From Nitrospira sp. CR1.1 (GTDB lineage Bacteria > Nitrospirota > Nitrospiria > Nitrospirales > Nitrospiraceae): DNA of 64,000 nt. Of the stretch, positions 1 through 8,056 are shown one piece after another (position 1 is the first letter of the stretch; each line of letters begins with the position of its first letter). The notes under the pieces are model-generated. The model was not told where the DNA came from. It saw only the letters and a program-made list of their open reading frames with translations, and made no database searches. The stretch is from assembly GCA_014055465.1 (NCBI GenBank), contig WIAF01000003.1, positions 372,001 through 436,000 on the forward strand, written 5' to 3'. The position numbers and the translations under genes were made by a program.

Positions 1-121
1 ACTGATAGGGCAACTCTTCCGTTCCGATTTCCACCAGCAGTTCTGTGGTGGCTGGAGCCTTGGGAGCTTTGACAACCTTGGAGCGTGGGGCAGTCTTGGT
101 CGTGGTCTTTTTGGATGGCAT
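1..121 (-). CDS. glyS: Glycyl-tRNA synthetase beta subunit, N-terminal fragment
   Basis: The ATG lies at 121-119 on the minus strand and the frame stays open to the window edge, so only about 40 codons are visible. After a Lys/Thr/Ala-rich start the translation reads LLVEIGTEELPYQ, the characteristic beginning of GlyS, the beta subunit of the heterotetrameric glycyl-tRNA synthetase. It lies 20 bp downstream of glyQ on the same strand, the usual glyQ-glyS order. The basic leader before the family motif is somewhat longer than in many GlyS proteins. Identification rests on the motif plus the neighbour. Confidence 0.9.
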   Translation of the reverse strand, partial: MPSKKTTTKTAPRSKVVKAPKAPATTELLVEIGTEELPYQ

Positions 122-141
122 CGTCAGCTACTGCCTGCGGA

Positions 142-1062
142 TCACTTGGTTGGAACGGGTGAATGAGCGCCGGCTCGCTTGCCGATCTGAGCCGATTGCT
201 TGATCAAGGGATAGCCCATCGCTTCGCGATCGGCCAGATACGATTCGGCGCAACGCCGCGCTAGCGCCCGCACCCTGGCGATATACGATGTCCGTTCGGT
301 CACGCTGATCGCCCCGCGCGCATCCAGCAAATTAAACATGTGCGAGGTCTTGATGCAGTAGTCGTAGGCCGGCAGCGTCAACTTCTTGTCCAGCAACCGC
401 TGGCACTCGCCCTCGAAGGCTTGGAACGTGGCCATGAGCATGGGCACCTCCCCCTCTTCGAAGTTGTACCGGGAAAACTCGACCTCACTGCGGTGATGCA
501 CGTCGCCGTAGGTCACGCCGTCGGTCCATTGGAGGTCGTAGACGTTATCGACCTGCTGCAGATACATGGCGATGCGTTCCGTGCCATACGTGATTTCGCC
601 GGTAATGGGATTGAGCGGGATCCCGCCGATCTCTTGAAAATAAGTGAACTGAGTGATCTCCATGCCGTCGAGGCGCACTTCCCAACCCAGCCCCCAGGCG
701 CCGAGCGTCGGCGATTCCCAATCATCCTGGACGAACCGAATATCGTGTTTCCTGGGATCGATGCCTAGCTGTTTGAGACTCTCCAGATAGAGGCCCTGAA
801 TATTGTCCGGGGCAGGTTTCAGCACCACCTGGTACTGATAGTAATGCTGCATGCGGTTGGGATTTTCGCCGTACCGTCCGTCGGTCGGGCGGCGGCAGGC
901 CTGCGGATAGGCGGCGCGCCAGGGCTCCGGGCCGAGGGAACGGAGAAATGTGGCGGGATGGAATGTCCCTGCACCCATTTCCAGGTCATAAGGTTGGTGA
1001 ATAACACACCCGCGATCGGCCCAAAAACGATGTAGGGTCAAAATGAGGTCTTGGAAATTCAC
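142..1062 (-). CDS. glyQ: Glycyl-tRNA synthetase alpha subunit
   Basis: The alpha subunit of the bacterial alpha2-beta2 glycyl-tRNA synthetase forms the aminoacylation site that activates glycine with ATP and charges tRNA-Gly in the cytoplasm. The protein begins [18 protein letters not shown] and contains [14 protein letters not shown] and [11 protein letters not shown], all signatures of class IIc GlyQ. I chose the GTG at 1062 (306 aa) because family members start exactly at this NFQDLI motif; an in-frame ATG at 1137 would add 25 atypical residues. The ribosome-binding site is weak. glyS follows after 20 bp, so the two are probably cotranscribed. Confidence 0.95.
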   Translation of the reverse strand: MNFQDLILTLHRFWADRGCVIHQPYDLEMGAGTFHPATFLRSLGPEPWRAAYPQACRRPTDGRYGENPNRMQHYYQYQVVLKPAPDNIQGLYLESLKQLGIDPRKHDIRFVQDDWESPTLGAWGLGWEVRLDGMEITQFTYFQEIGGIPLNPITGEITYGTERIAMYLQQVDNVYDLQWTDGVTYGDVHHRSEVEFSRYNFEEGEVPMLMATFQAFEGECQRLLDKKLTLPAYDYCIKTSHMFNLLDARGAISVTERTSYIARVRALARRCAESYLADREAMGYPLIKQSAQIGKRAGAHSPVPTK

Positions 1063-1636
1063 CGGATGTCCAGATCTAGCCGCAGGCTGCTCGTGGTAAC
1101 GGATGAAAATCACGCTGAAGCTAGCAAGAACCGTCACAGGGTGTCAAGAAACTGAGCGTCCGATTTCAATAGGTTGCATAGGCGATGCTGTGATAAGGAC
1201 CGCGCGGTTCGATTCTGTGGCCTCCGCCCCAAGGTGCTTGATTCATCAGGGCCAAGTGGTCTCAGCAATCTCTTCGTGGCGAGGGCGTTCTAGAACGCCC
1301 AGGTGAACGCACTGTTGCCTGTACGCTCCATGACAGTCACCATCCGGTTCACCCGCCTTCGTCCCACAGGGCCGCCCCTTAACCATACGTAGATGGATGC
1401 TCGTCACCTGCTCAACAGCTCCCGTGCGCTGTCCCCATTGTAGCCAATCGCGTTGAGTCCTTCGCACCTATAACGGTATTATGCGGGACTGTACAGCACG
1501 CTACCCCTGCGTTGGGGATAGAGTTGATACGTCAATGAATCAACACATGAATTGTGCGACAGCCGGCACGTAGTATCCGCGAACAATGCCGGCCAATATA
1601 TTCAAGCGTTAGATCTCTTGGAACGTTAGGATTCGA
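1063..1636. other. Intergenic stretch without a supported gene
   Basis: About 570 bp separate glyQ (leftward) from the next gene (rightward). Short reading frames exist on both strands but none resembles a known protein. The stretch contains an 18-bp perfect palindrome at 1283-1300 (half-site GGGCGTTC) and a 6-bp inverted repeat GTTGAT/ATCAAC near 1521-1542. Promoters for glyQ and the next gene must lie here, but I cannot place them with confidence. Confidence 0.5.
1283..1300. repeat. 18-bp perfect palindrome
   Basis: GGGCGTTCTAGAACGCCC reads the same on both strands. It lies between the divergent glyQ and 1637 genes. It could be an operator for a dimeric regulator or a chance structure; there is no further evidence. 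Confidence 0.5.
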
Positions 1637-2182
1637 ATGGATGCGAGCACCGACAATTTGGCTTTTTCGCCGCACCCCATTGAGGCCGTCGGCCTGAGAG
1701 CGGGTGAAGGGCCAGCGGTACAAGTTGCAATGGCAATCGTTCAGAGAACTACTGCACTGCGCGCTTACAACACCTTCTCAAGTGGCCGCGATTGGATGGA
1801 AAAACTATCGAGCGCTTACGTCGTTGCACTCGCCACGCGTTCGGCAGACACGTATCTGATGCAGCAGATTCAAAGTTGTATCGTCGAGGATGCCGCAATT
1901 GCCTGCGCGAAGTGTCGAAAGATAACCTTGAACATTAACGTGATCCGCTCACGGTTGTTTCCCAAATTAGCGATGCTGCGGGAATACGCAAACGCACTAA
2001 TCCACCACTTGGATCACCCGAGGAACCGGGGCATCGCGGAGTTGAACGTTCAGGGTGTTTTCGATTACTGTTACCATCTGTTTCAAGCGAACGCTGAACT
2101 ATTGTTCGGTCGTATTCCAGAAGGTTCATTTCCGTATATGAAATGCAAGGAATGCGGAGCGAAAAACGCGGACTGCCAATGA
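1637..2182 (+). CDS. Hypothetical protein, possibly HEPN/AbiU2-like
   Basis: This 181-residue soluble protein has no signal peptide or membrane segment. It starts at an ATG preceded by TTAGGA at good spacing. The centre is predicted helical, and residues around LREYANALIHHLDHP recall the short Arg...His helix of HEPN or AbiU2-type domains (R followed by H eight and nine residues later). That resemblance is only suggestive. The C-terminus has a Cys pair, MKCKECGAKNADC, after an isolated CAKC earlier, which might bind a metal. Base composition is lower in G+C than in the neighbouring housekeeping genes, as is common for acquired defence or toxin genes. Function unknown. Confidence 0.6.
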   Translation: MDASTDNLAFSPHPIEAVGLRAGEGPAVQVAMAIVQRTTALRAYNTFSSGRDWMEKLSSAYVVALATRSADTYLMQQIQSCIVEDAAIACAKCRKITLNINVIRSRLFPKLAMLREYANALIHHLDHPRNRGIAELNVQGVFDYCYHLFQANAELLFGRIPEGSFPYMKCKECGAKNADCQ

Positions 2183-2276
2183 AAGTATCCGTTCCAGCCT
2201 TTACCTCATGGTCAACAGGACCGCTGGCTCGCGTCGCTCGCCGAGGCCGACCACCAGGAACGATAGGCAAAGGGAT

Positions 2277-2304
2277 TTGAATCTGTTCGGTGCTGAGGTA
2301 TACT
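2277..2304 (+). promoter_or_regulatory. Sigma-70-type promoter of the toxin-antitoxin operon
   Basis: TTGAAT (2277-2282), a 16-bp spacer and TATACT (2299-2304) match the -35/-10 consensus well. The antitoxin ATG begins at 2311, only six bases after the -10 box, so the predicted transcript would start at or next to the start codon. Confidence 0.55.
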
Positions 2305-2310
2305 GAGCTC

Positions 2311-2529
2311 ATGTCGTTCAATCTCCCACTTAAAGCCATGAGCCTTCAAGAGAAGCTTGCTGCGATGGAGTCTCTATGGGAAGACCTTGCCCGTACCCCA
2401 GAGGCTATTGAGTCCCCTGCCTGGCACAAGGACATCCTCGATGAACGCCGCCAGCGGCTCGCCGAGGGGCAATCTCGATTCATTGATTGGGAGGCCGCCA
2501 AAGCGGACATCCGAAACAAGCTCTCGTGA
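2311..2529 (+). CDS. Antitoxin of a ParE/RelE-type toxin-antitoxin system
   Basis: A 72-residue protein (MSFNLPLKAMSLQEKLAAME...) with the layout of the addiction-module antitoxin family PF09720: an N-terminal stretch around KLAAMESLWEDL, then helical segments ending SRFIDWEAAKADIRNKLS, which normally wrap the toxin. It should neutralise the downstream toxin by direct binding and may autoregulate the operon. The stop overlaps the toxin start as GTGA, a typical translational coupling. I chose ATG 2311 over the upstream GTG 2290 because the -10 box at 2299-2304 lies between them. Confidence 0.85.
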   Translation: MSFNLPLKAMSLQEKLAAMESLWEDLARTPEAIESPAWHKDILDERRQRLAEGQSRFIDWEAAKADIRNKLS

Positions 2530-2828
2530 GAATCGAGCTTCTGGACGAAGCCCAGGATGATTTGATCCAGGGTTTCCACTTTTATGAAGACCGGGAAGCC
2601 GGTCTTGGGACCTACTTCCTAGACTGCTTATTCTCAGACATTGATTCCCTTCTCGTTTACGCCGGAATTCATCAAGTCATATACGGTCATCGCCGTTGCC
2701 TCTCCAAGTGCTTCCCTTTTGCCATCTATTACAGTGTGGAGGGAAATAATGTGGTTCGTGTGCATGCCGTATTGGATTGCCGGAGGAATCCGTTATGGAT
2801 CAGGAAACGATTGAAAAGAGATGGTTAA
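2526..2828 (+). CDS. ParE/RelE superfamily toxin
   Basis: A 100-residue protein starting at the GTG inside the antitoxin stop (GTGA). VRIELLDEAQDDLIQGFHFYE, followed later by HQVIYGHRRCLSKCFPFAIYYSVEGNNVVRVHAVLDCRRNP, fits the ParE/RelE fold (PF05016), whose members either poison gyrase (ParE) or cleave mRNA at the ribosome (RelE). The conserved pattern Arg, F-P-F-x-I-Y-Y, V-x-V-x-x-V-L-D-x-R-R-x-P favours the ParE/RelE branch usually paired with PF09720 antitoxins. The molecular target cannot be decided from sequence. Length is normal, so it looks intact. Confidence 0.85.
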   Translation: MRIELLDEAQDDLIQGFHFYEDREAGLGTYFLDCLFSDIDSLLVYAGIHQVIYGHRRCLSKCFPFAIYYSVEGNNVVRVHAVLDCRRNPLWIRKRLKRDG

Positions 2829-2874
2829 CCAGCCGCTCCCGCTCGCCGCCTGAAGCCGTGCCTAAGCTTGGATG

Positions 2875-3051
2875 TTAAGCACGCCATTCTCTCCTCGCTG
2901 ACACTTCCACGCGATTCACGGTAATCCGATTCCACACCGACTCCGCGCTCTCCACCTCCGGAAGATCCTGATTCAATTGATCGGTGAGTGCGAGCGGGAC
3001 TTCGATCGGGAGCCGTAGAAAATTCACCAAGGTGTTCTTGAATCGTGACAC
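2875..3051 (-). CDS. Short hypothetical ORF (58 aa)
   Basis: A GTG-started frame in the gap between the toxin and the Rrf2 gene, with an AAGGCGA stretch just before the start. The translation (MSRFKNTLVNFLRLPIEV... ending SARREWRA) has a protein-like composition with alternating hydrophobic and charged residues. No family is recognised. It could be a real small protein or the tail of a decayed gene. Confidence 0.3.
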   Translation of the reverse strand: MSRFKNTLVNFLRLPIEVPLALTDQLNQDLPEVESAESVWNRITVNRVEVSARREWRA

Positions 3052-3138
3052 TCGCCTTGTGCTGCGGCAACCTGCTGCAATTCATTGCCCTGTTCAACTG
3101 AAACTATATTGGCTAAGAAAAGAGACTCCACAAGGCGC

Positions 3139-3168
3139 TTGAATCAGGATATCCGCAAGGTTTATTCT
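3139..3168 (+). promoter_or_regulatory. Predicted promoter of the Rrf2-sulfate operon
   Basis: TTGAAT (3139-3144), an 18-bp spacer and TATTCT (3163-3168) form a plausible sigma-70 promoter about 40 bp upstream of the Rrf2 start codon. A perfect inverted repeat lies just downstream at 3189-3204. Confidence 0.45.
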
Positions 3169-3188
3169 TCCAGTTCTTGAGCAACTCA

Positions 3189-3204
3189 CTAGACAACTAT
3201 CTAG
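3189..3204. promoter_or_regulatory. Candidate Rrf2 operator
   Basis: CTAGA-N6-TCTAG is a perfect 5+5 inverted repeat that ends three bases before the regulator's ATG and lies downstream of the predicted promoter. Rrf2 proteins bind short dyads as dimers, so autoregulation and control of the sulfate operon is a natural inference. Confidence 0.4.
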
Positions 3205-3207
3205 GCC

Positions 3208-3648
3208 ATGAAGTTCTCCAAGAAGAGTGAATATGGACTCCGCGCGCTGCTCGAGCTCTGCGAGACCTACGGAGGCCGCGTGCTTCAGCGCCATGAGATT
3301 GCCGAGCGGCAGAACATTCCCGTGGAATTTCTCGAACAAATCCTGCTCGCCCTCAAACGCGCCGGGCTGCTGGCGAGCCGGCGCGGCATTCGTGGCGGCT
3401 ATTCGCTGATCAAGTCCCCGGAAGAGATCACGCTGGGCCAGGTCATCCGTATCCTGGACGGCCCTCTGGCCCCGATCAGCTGTGTCAGCAAAACCGCCTA
3501 TCAAAAATGTTCCGACTGCCCCTATGCCGCCAAACCGTCCTGCCCATTACAGCAGGCCATGGGGGAAGTGCGCGATGCGATTGCCAATATTCTCGACCAT
3601 TACACGTTGAGTCGATTCGCCCATAACAACCTGGTGAAAGGATCTTAA
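3208..3648 (+). CDS. Rrf2-family transcriptional regulator
   Basis: This 146-residue regulator begins MKFSKKSEYGLRALLEL, the Rrf2 winged-helix signature, with the recognition region RHEIAERQNIPVEFLEQILLALKRAGLL and a wing SRRGIRGGYSL. Cysteines at about 92, 101, 104 and 112 (C-x8-C-x2-C-x7-C) are placed as in cluster- or ligand-sensing Rrf2 members such as IscR and CysR/CymR-like proteins. The gene overlaps the sulfate-binding protein start by one base (TAATG), so it is the first gene of the sulfate operon. A role as a sulfur or cysteine-status sensor for that operon is inferred from position. Confidence 0.9.
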   Translation: MKFSKKSEYGLRALLELCETYGGRVLQRHEIAERQNIPVEFLEQILLALKRAGLLASRRGIRGGYSLIKSPEEITLGQVIRILDGPLAPISCVSKTAYQKCSDCPYAAKPSCPLQQAMGEVRDAIANILDHYTLSRFAHNNLVKGS

Positions 3649-4709
3649 TGCGTACCATCAACCACGCGGTGACGAGCTTGTTGGTCGCTGTCATGACGTA
3701 TGGAGCCTGGCTGACCGTCTCCGCCCCGGCACAGGCGGCAGAAACGCGCGATCTGATTTTGGCGGCCTATAGCGTGCCCAAAGAAGCCTACGAACGACGC
3801 ATCATTCCCGCCTTCCAACGTTTTTGGAAACAGAAGACCGGGCAGGATGTCCGCGTGCGCAGCTCCTATGGCGCCTCGGGCGCTCAGGCCCGCGCTATCA
3901 TCGGCGGATTCGATGCGGATGTCGCCGTGCTCTCGCTGGAGGGCGATGTCGATCAAGTCGTCAAAGCCGGCCTGATCACGCACGACTGGAGAAAGGCGCC
4001 GCATGGGGGCATGATCTCCGCCTCGGTCGTGGCCCTCGGCGTCCGGAAGGGCAATCCCAAAGGCGTGAAGGGCTGGGAAGACGCGGCGCGACCCGGCATC
4101 GAAGTCTTGTATCCGAATCCGAAAACGTCCGGCGGCGCCATGTGGGATGTGATCGCGATTTATGGCGCGGGGCTGAAACTCGCCGAACAACGAGCGGGAA
4201 AACCGGTTGCTCCGGACGCGGCTGCGACGCAGGCAGTCGACCTGCTCACGCGCATCCAGCGCAACGTGAAAGTCATGGACAAAAGCGGGCGAGAATCGGT
4301 AACGACCTTCGAGCGCGGCGTCGGCGATGTGATTGTGACCTATGAAAACGAATTGTTGCCGCGCGTAAAAAGCGGCCGCCCCTACGAAATCATCGTGCCG
4401 GACGAAACCGTCTGGATCGAAAACCCGGCGGCGGTGGTCGATACCTACGCCGATCGTCATAAGGCCAAGGATCTGGCCGACGCGTTCGTTGCCTTTCTCC
4501 ACGGACCGGAGGCGCAAGCCGCCTTTATTGAACTGGGGTTCCGCCCGTTGGACCGGGGCACAGCGGCCCCTGCATCGGCTTCCACACTGCCGCAACCGGC
4601 GCACCTGTTCACCATTGCAGAGCTCGGCGGATGGGAGTCAGTGAGCACCACACTCTTCGGCGCACAAGGTGTCTGGACGAAGATTGTCGAAGATGTGTCG
4701 AAACGGTAG
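3648..4709 (+). CDS. sbp: Sulfate/thiosulfate ABC transporter, periplasmic binding protein
   Basis: A 353-residue exported protein with a cleavable signal peptide (residues 1-31, ending SAPAQAAE). The mature part has the family motifs SYGASGAQARAII and YPNPKTSGGAMWD, equivalents of the sulfate-contacting loops of Sbp/CysP. It captures sulfate or thiosulfate in the periplasm and hands it to CysT/CysW. The start overlaps the Rrf2 stop, and the three other transporter genes follow directly. Whether it prefers sulfate or thiosulfate cannot be read from the sequence; molybdate is less likely because the flanking permeases are of Cys type. Confidence 0.9.
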   Translation: MRTINHAVTSLLVAVMTYGAWLTVSAPAQAAETRDLILAAYSVPKEAYERRIIPAFQRFWKQKTGQDVRVRSSYGASGAQARAIIGGFDADVAVLSLEGDVDQVVKAGLITHDWRKAPHGGMISASVVALGVRKGNPKGVKGWEDAARPGIEVLYPNPKTSGGAMWDVIAIYGAGLKLAEQRAGKPVAPDAAATQAVDLLTRIQRNVKVMDKSGRESVTTFERGVGDVIVTYENELLPRVKSGRPYEIIVPDETVWIENPAAVVDTYADRHKAKDLADAFVAFLHGPEAQAAFIELGFRPLDRGTAAPASASTLPQPAHLFTIAELGGWESVSTTLFGAQGVWTKIVEDVSKR

Positions 4710-4724
4710 GACGAGGAACGATCG

Positions 4725-5606
4725 TTGACCTCTCATCTGTTAATCAGCCTGGCACTACGGTCTGCGGCCGTTGGCTATGTGCTGCTCCTGATCTTTCTCC
4801 CTCTGGCGGCCCTCGCGCAACAGTCTGTCGCGGCGGGATGGGATCGCTTCATCCAGGATTTATCGGCGCCCCAAGCGGCGGCGGCGCTGTGGTTGACCAT
4901 TGAAACCGCGGCAATCGCCACCGCCATCAATGCCGTCTTCGGCACCATCTCGGCGCTCGTCTTGGTACGCTACGAATTTCCCGGCCGCTGGCTCTTGAAC
5001 GCGTTGGTCGATCTGCCATTCGCCATCCCCACCCTTGTCGCCGGATTGATGATTGCGGCGATTTATGGCCCGACGAGCGTCCTGGGTACCTGGCTCCAAC
5101 AGGGTGGGCTGACGGTGCTGTATAACCAGCCCGGCATCATTCTGGCGATGCTCTTTGTCACCATGCCCTTTACGATTCGCTCCCTGCAGCCGGTGTTGAT
5201 GGGATTGGAGCGCGATCAGGAGGAAGCGGCGTTCACCCTCGGAGCCAGCCCCTGGACCACCTTTTGGAAGGTCACGGTGCCGTCGGTCCTGCCCGGCCTG
5301 CTGACCGGCGTGTTCCTCACCTTTGTGCGAGCGCTGGGCGAATTTGGTTCCATCGTCATCGTCGCGGGCAATATCCCGATGAAGACACAGGTGGCCTCGG
5401 TCTATGTCTACGGAGAAATCGAGAGCTACAACCCGCAGGCAGCCACGTCCGTCTCAGTATTGATTCTGCTCATATCGTTTGTAGTGCTGTTGCTGCTGGA
5501 ACGGCTGACCCGGCGTCCGGGTGAACGGTTACCCAACCTGTTTCTCTGGTCGAGGCAAGATGACCAGCCGAGCCACGATTCCGCGCTGCCGACTGCTGCG
5601 CACTGA
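4725..5606 (+). CDS. cysT: Sulfate ABC transporter permease CysT
   Basis: An inner-membrane permease of 293 residues with about six hydrophobic segments. The EAA loop reads EEAAFTLGASPWTTFWKVT, followed by PSVLPGLLTGVFLTFVRALGEFG, the contact site for the CysA ATPase. It pairs with CysW to form the sulfate channel. The start is a TTG at 4725 preceded by CGAGGAA at good spacing; no ATG or GTG suits the hydrophobic N-terminus better. It lies 15 bp after sbp in the same operon. The first of the two permeases in such operons is CysT (CysU). Confidence 0.9.
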   Translation: MTSHLLISLALRSAAVGYVLLLIFLPLAALAQQSVAAGWDRFIQDLSAPQAAAALWLTIETAAIATAINAVFGTISALVLVRYEFPGRWLLNALVDLPFAIPTLVAGLMIAAIYGPTSVLGTWLQQGGLTVLYNQPGIILAMLFVTMPFTIRSLQPVLMGLERDQEEAAFTLGASPWTTFWKVTVPSVLPGLLTGVFLTFVRALGEFGSIVIVAGNIPMKTQVASVYVYGEIESYNPQAATSVSVLILLISFVVLLLLERLTRRPGERLPNLFLWSRQDDQPSHDSALPTAAH

Positions 5607-5654
5607 AGGGTGAACTGGGCTTGAAACCGTGGTGAACATAACGGGAGTGCGGGC

Positions 5655-6464
5655 ATGCGTTGGCTGTTGATCGGGATCGTCTGGGTCTACTTTCTGGTCC
5701 TTCTGGTGGGCCCGATCCTCTACATGGCCAGCCAGAGTTTCAGCGAGGGGCTGGCGGCGTTCTGGACGGAAATCTCGCGGCCGGAAGCGCTGCACGGATT
5801 CACGCTCACCGCTGAAATCACGCTGATCGTGCTCGTGCTGAACCTTATTTTCGGGACGATGACGGCGCTGGTGCTGGCGCGCCAACAATTCTGGGGCCGC
5901 AGTGTGGTGAGCGGCGTGATCGATTTGCCCTTTGCCGTCTCGCCCGTGATCTCAGGGTTCATGCTAATCCTGCTGTTCGGACCGGACACCATGCTGGGCG
6001 CATGGTTCGGCCAGGCTCATATCAAGGTGTTGTTCGCGTTGCCTGCGATGATTCTCGCCACGCTCTTCGTCACGTTTCCATTCATGGTGCGGGAACTCAC
6101 GCCACTGCTGCAAACACTGGGGACCGAAGAAGAAGAGGCTGCACGGACGTTAGGGGCCGGCGAGTGGCAGGTGTTTCTCAAGGTGACGCTGCCCGCATTG
6201 CGCTGGGGCCTGGTCTATGGCGCCACCCTCACGGTCGCGCGCGCGATCGGCGAATTCGGGGCCGTGCTCGTGGTCTCCGGCAATATCCTGTTGCTGACAC
6301 AGACCGCCACCTTGCATATTTACCAAAGCTATGTCGATTTCAACTATGTGGCGGCCAATGCCGTGGCATTGACCCTGCTCGCCGTTTCCTTCGCAATTCT
6401 CACGGTACTGGAAATTGCCAAGGCCCGGGCAGAAACAACCGTCGCGGAAGCGGGAGCGCAGTAA
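5655..6464 (+). CDS. cysW: Sulfate ABC transporter permease CysW
   Basis: A 269-residue membrane protein with a six-segment permease fold. The EAA loop EEEAARTLGAGEWQVFLKVT is followed by LPALRWGLVYGATLTVARAIGEFGAVLVVSGNI, typical of CysW. Together with CysT it makes the membrane channel for sulfate. The C-terminal tail is short and charged. It is placed between cysT and cysA with a five-base gap to cysA, so the four transporter genes should share one message under the Rrf2 gene's promoter. Confidence 0.9.
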   Translation: MRWLLIGIVWVYFLVLLVGPILYMASQSFSEGLAAFWTEISRPEALHGFTLTAEITLIVLVLNLIFGTMTALVLARQQFWGRSVVSGVIDLPFAVSPVISGFMLILLFGPDTMLGAWFGQAHIKVLFALPAMILATLFVTFPFMVRELTPLLQTLGTEEEEAARTLGAGEWQVFLKVTLPALRWGLVYGATLTVARAIGEFGAVLVVSGNILLLTQTATLHIYQSYVDFNYVAANAVALTLLAVSFAILTVLEIAKARAETTVAEAGAQ

Positions 6465-6468
6465 GCCG

Positions 6469-7566
6469 GTGAAAATAGAAGTGCGCGAACTCACAAAATC
6501 ATTCGGTTCCGCCAGGGCGGTGGGCGGCGTCTCCTTCGTGGTGAACGAAGGCGAACTGCTCGGGTTGCTAGGCCCCAGCGGCAGCGGCAAAACCACCGTG
6601 TTACGGTTGATTGCCGGCCTGGAAGCGCCGACCTCGGGCGAGATCTTCATCGACGGCAAGCGGGTCAATGACCTCACCGTGCAGGAGCGAAACATCGGCT
6701 TCGTCTTCCAACATTACGCCCTCTTCAAACACCTGACAGTGTTCGACAACATCGCCTTCGGCCTCAAGATCAAAAAATGGAACCGGCGGGATATCGAACA
6801 GCGTGTCCTGGAACTCCTGGCCTTGATGAGCCTGGATGGACTCGGCGGCCGCTACCCCCACCAGCTCTCCGGCGGGCAACGGCAGCGTGTCGCTATCGCC
6901 CGCGCCCTGGCCCCACGCCCGTCCGTGCTGCTGATGGATGAACCGTTCGGCGCGGTCGATGCGAAGGTCCGGCAGGAGTTGCGCGAGTGGCTGATTCGCC
7001 TCCACACGGATTTGAACGTGACCAGCCTGTTCGTGACGCACGATCAGGAGGAAGCCATGGAGGTGTCCGGGCGTATTATTGTGTTTTCCAAAGGCAAGCT
7101 GGAACAAGCCGGCTCCCCCGCGGATGTATATGAAGAGCCAGCCACCGAGTTCGTGGCGCGGTTTATCGGCTCGATGAATATCGTGGAAGGCGTGGTGCGG
7201 CGCAATCAAATCCAGGTCGGTTCGCTCGAATTTCCCGCCCCCGGGTTTTCAGACGGCCAGAAGTTGCAGGTCGGGTTCCGCCCCTATTACGTCAAGGTCG
7301 CGGAAGATCCCACGCGCTACCGTCAGCAGGCCAAGTTACGGCATATCTATTTTTTAGGCGTCGCCTACCGGCTTGAGATTGAGACCCCGGACGGACTGAT
7401 TCTCCGCTCGCGCATGAACAAGGAAGAATTTCGCCGCTGCAATTTTACGGTCGGGCAAGCGGTCTCTTTTGCCGTCACCCATTTTCGCATCCTGCCGCAA
7501 GAAGGCGCTGGACCCTCGATCGAGGCCAAACCCGGAAGCCCGGTCACCGGACCGCTGACGCCCTAG
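6469..7566 (+). CDS. cysA: Sulfate ABC transporter ATP-binding protein
   Basis: A 365-residue cytoplasmic ATPase that powers sulfate import. Walker A is GPSGSGKT (about 35-42), the signature is LSGGQRQRVAIARAL, Walker B is VLLMDEPFGAVD and the H-loop is VTHDQEEAME. A C-terminal regulatory or TOBE-like region follows from about residue 240. I chose the GTG at 6469, four bases after the cysW stop, because the family begins at IEVRELTKSFG; the frame opens earlier inside cysW. It closes the transporter operon. Confidence 0.93.
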   Translation: MKIEVRELTKSFGSARAVGGVSFVVNEGELLGLLGPSGSGKTTVLRLIAGLEAPTSGEIFIDGKRVNDLTVQERNIGFVFQHYALFKHLTVFDNIAFGLKIKKWNRRDIEQRVLELLALMSLDGLGGRYPHQLSGGQRQRVAIARALAPRPSVLLMDEPFGAVDAKVRQELREWLIRLHTDLNVTSLFVTHDQEEAMEVSGRIIVFSKGKLEQAGSPADVYEEPATEFVARFIGSMNIVEGVVRRNQIQVGSLEFPAPGFSDGQKLQVGFRPYYVKVAEDPTRYRQQAKLRHIYFLGVAYRLEIETPDGLILRSRMNKEEFRRCNFTVGQAVSFAVTHFRILPQEGAGPSIEAKPGSPVTGPLTP

Positions 7567-7610
7567 CACCGATCGTTCCAACTCCTCCTATCGTGGCCTT
7601 ACATTGTCAC

Positions 7611-7630
7611 GGCAGTGTCTTAACGCTGCC
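7611..7630 (+). terminator. Weak hairpin downstream of cysA
   Basis: GGCAGTG and CGCTGCC form a seven-pair stem (one G-T) around a six-base loop, 45 bp after the cysA stop. There is no T-run, so Rho-independent termination is uncertain. Confidence 0.3.
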
Positions 7631-7640
7631 TAGTTGCTGA

Positions 7641-7835
7641 GTGATCTTTGAGCGCAACATCGTGACACTTCAGCCGCATCACGCTGTCGAAATTCTCGCC
7701 TGCGGACAGGATGCCCTCAGTCGCTTCCTTCAGAATCAGGCGCTGCAAAATCAGCACAGCGGATGATCGCAGACGTATGTGAGGCTGGCCGCCGAAATCA
7801 CCATCGGCTTGTACGCACTCGCGATGGGATCGATC
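7641..7835 (+). pseudogene. Remnant of a GNAT acetyltransferase, TacT-toxin type
   Basis: In one frame the sequence reads EILACGQDALSRFLQNQALQNQHSG, then an in-frame TGA at 7764-7766, then SQTYVRLAAEITIGLYALAMGSIEQ. This matches the opening of TacT-like GNAT toxins, where Cys-Gly-x-x-x-Leu-x-x-Phe-Leu is followed by Q-N, then S-x-T-Y-V and the G-Y-Y-A-L strand. The acetyl-CoA-binding half is absent after about 7835. The premature stop plus the truncation indicate a dead gene. No RHH antitoxin remnant is visible upstream. Confidence 0.65.
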
Positions 7836-8056
7836 GAACAGGGCTGTGCTCTAGACGTTGCAGGCTGCCGACATTGCAGAAATTCACACCTTGGTGACCC
7901 ATGCCAAAGATAAGGTGCGAGATCGTTTTACGCGCGTGTTTGTTGTCTCCCCTCGCCGACCGATCCGTTGCATCTTGTTCTCCTGCTGAAAGATGTTCGA
8001 GAAATCGTTTTCTCGATTTATCTCAGATCCCGGCTCTCCCGTTTTGATGAACACGC
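7836..8056. other. Intergenic stretch without a supported gene
   Basis: The space between the GNAT remnant and the end of the glycoside-hydrolase-like gene holds no convincing coding frame. A hairpin CGAGAAA-TCGT-TTTCTCG lies at 7998-8015 and could help end transcription from either side, but it lacks a clear T-run. Confidence 0.4.

Noticed and set aside
1246-1467. Minus-strand 73-codon frame upstream of glyQ, considered as a mobile-element or intron fragment
   Set aside because: No motif of reverse transcriptase or transposase could be confirmed.
3645-4604. A 319-codon minus-strand frame across sbp
   Set aside because: Antisense shadow of a high-G+C gene; the plus strand encodes an unmistakable sulfate-binding protein.
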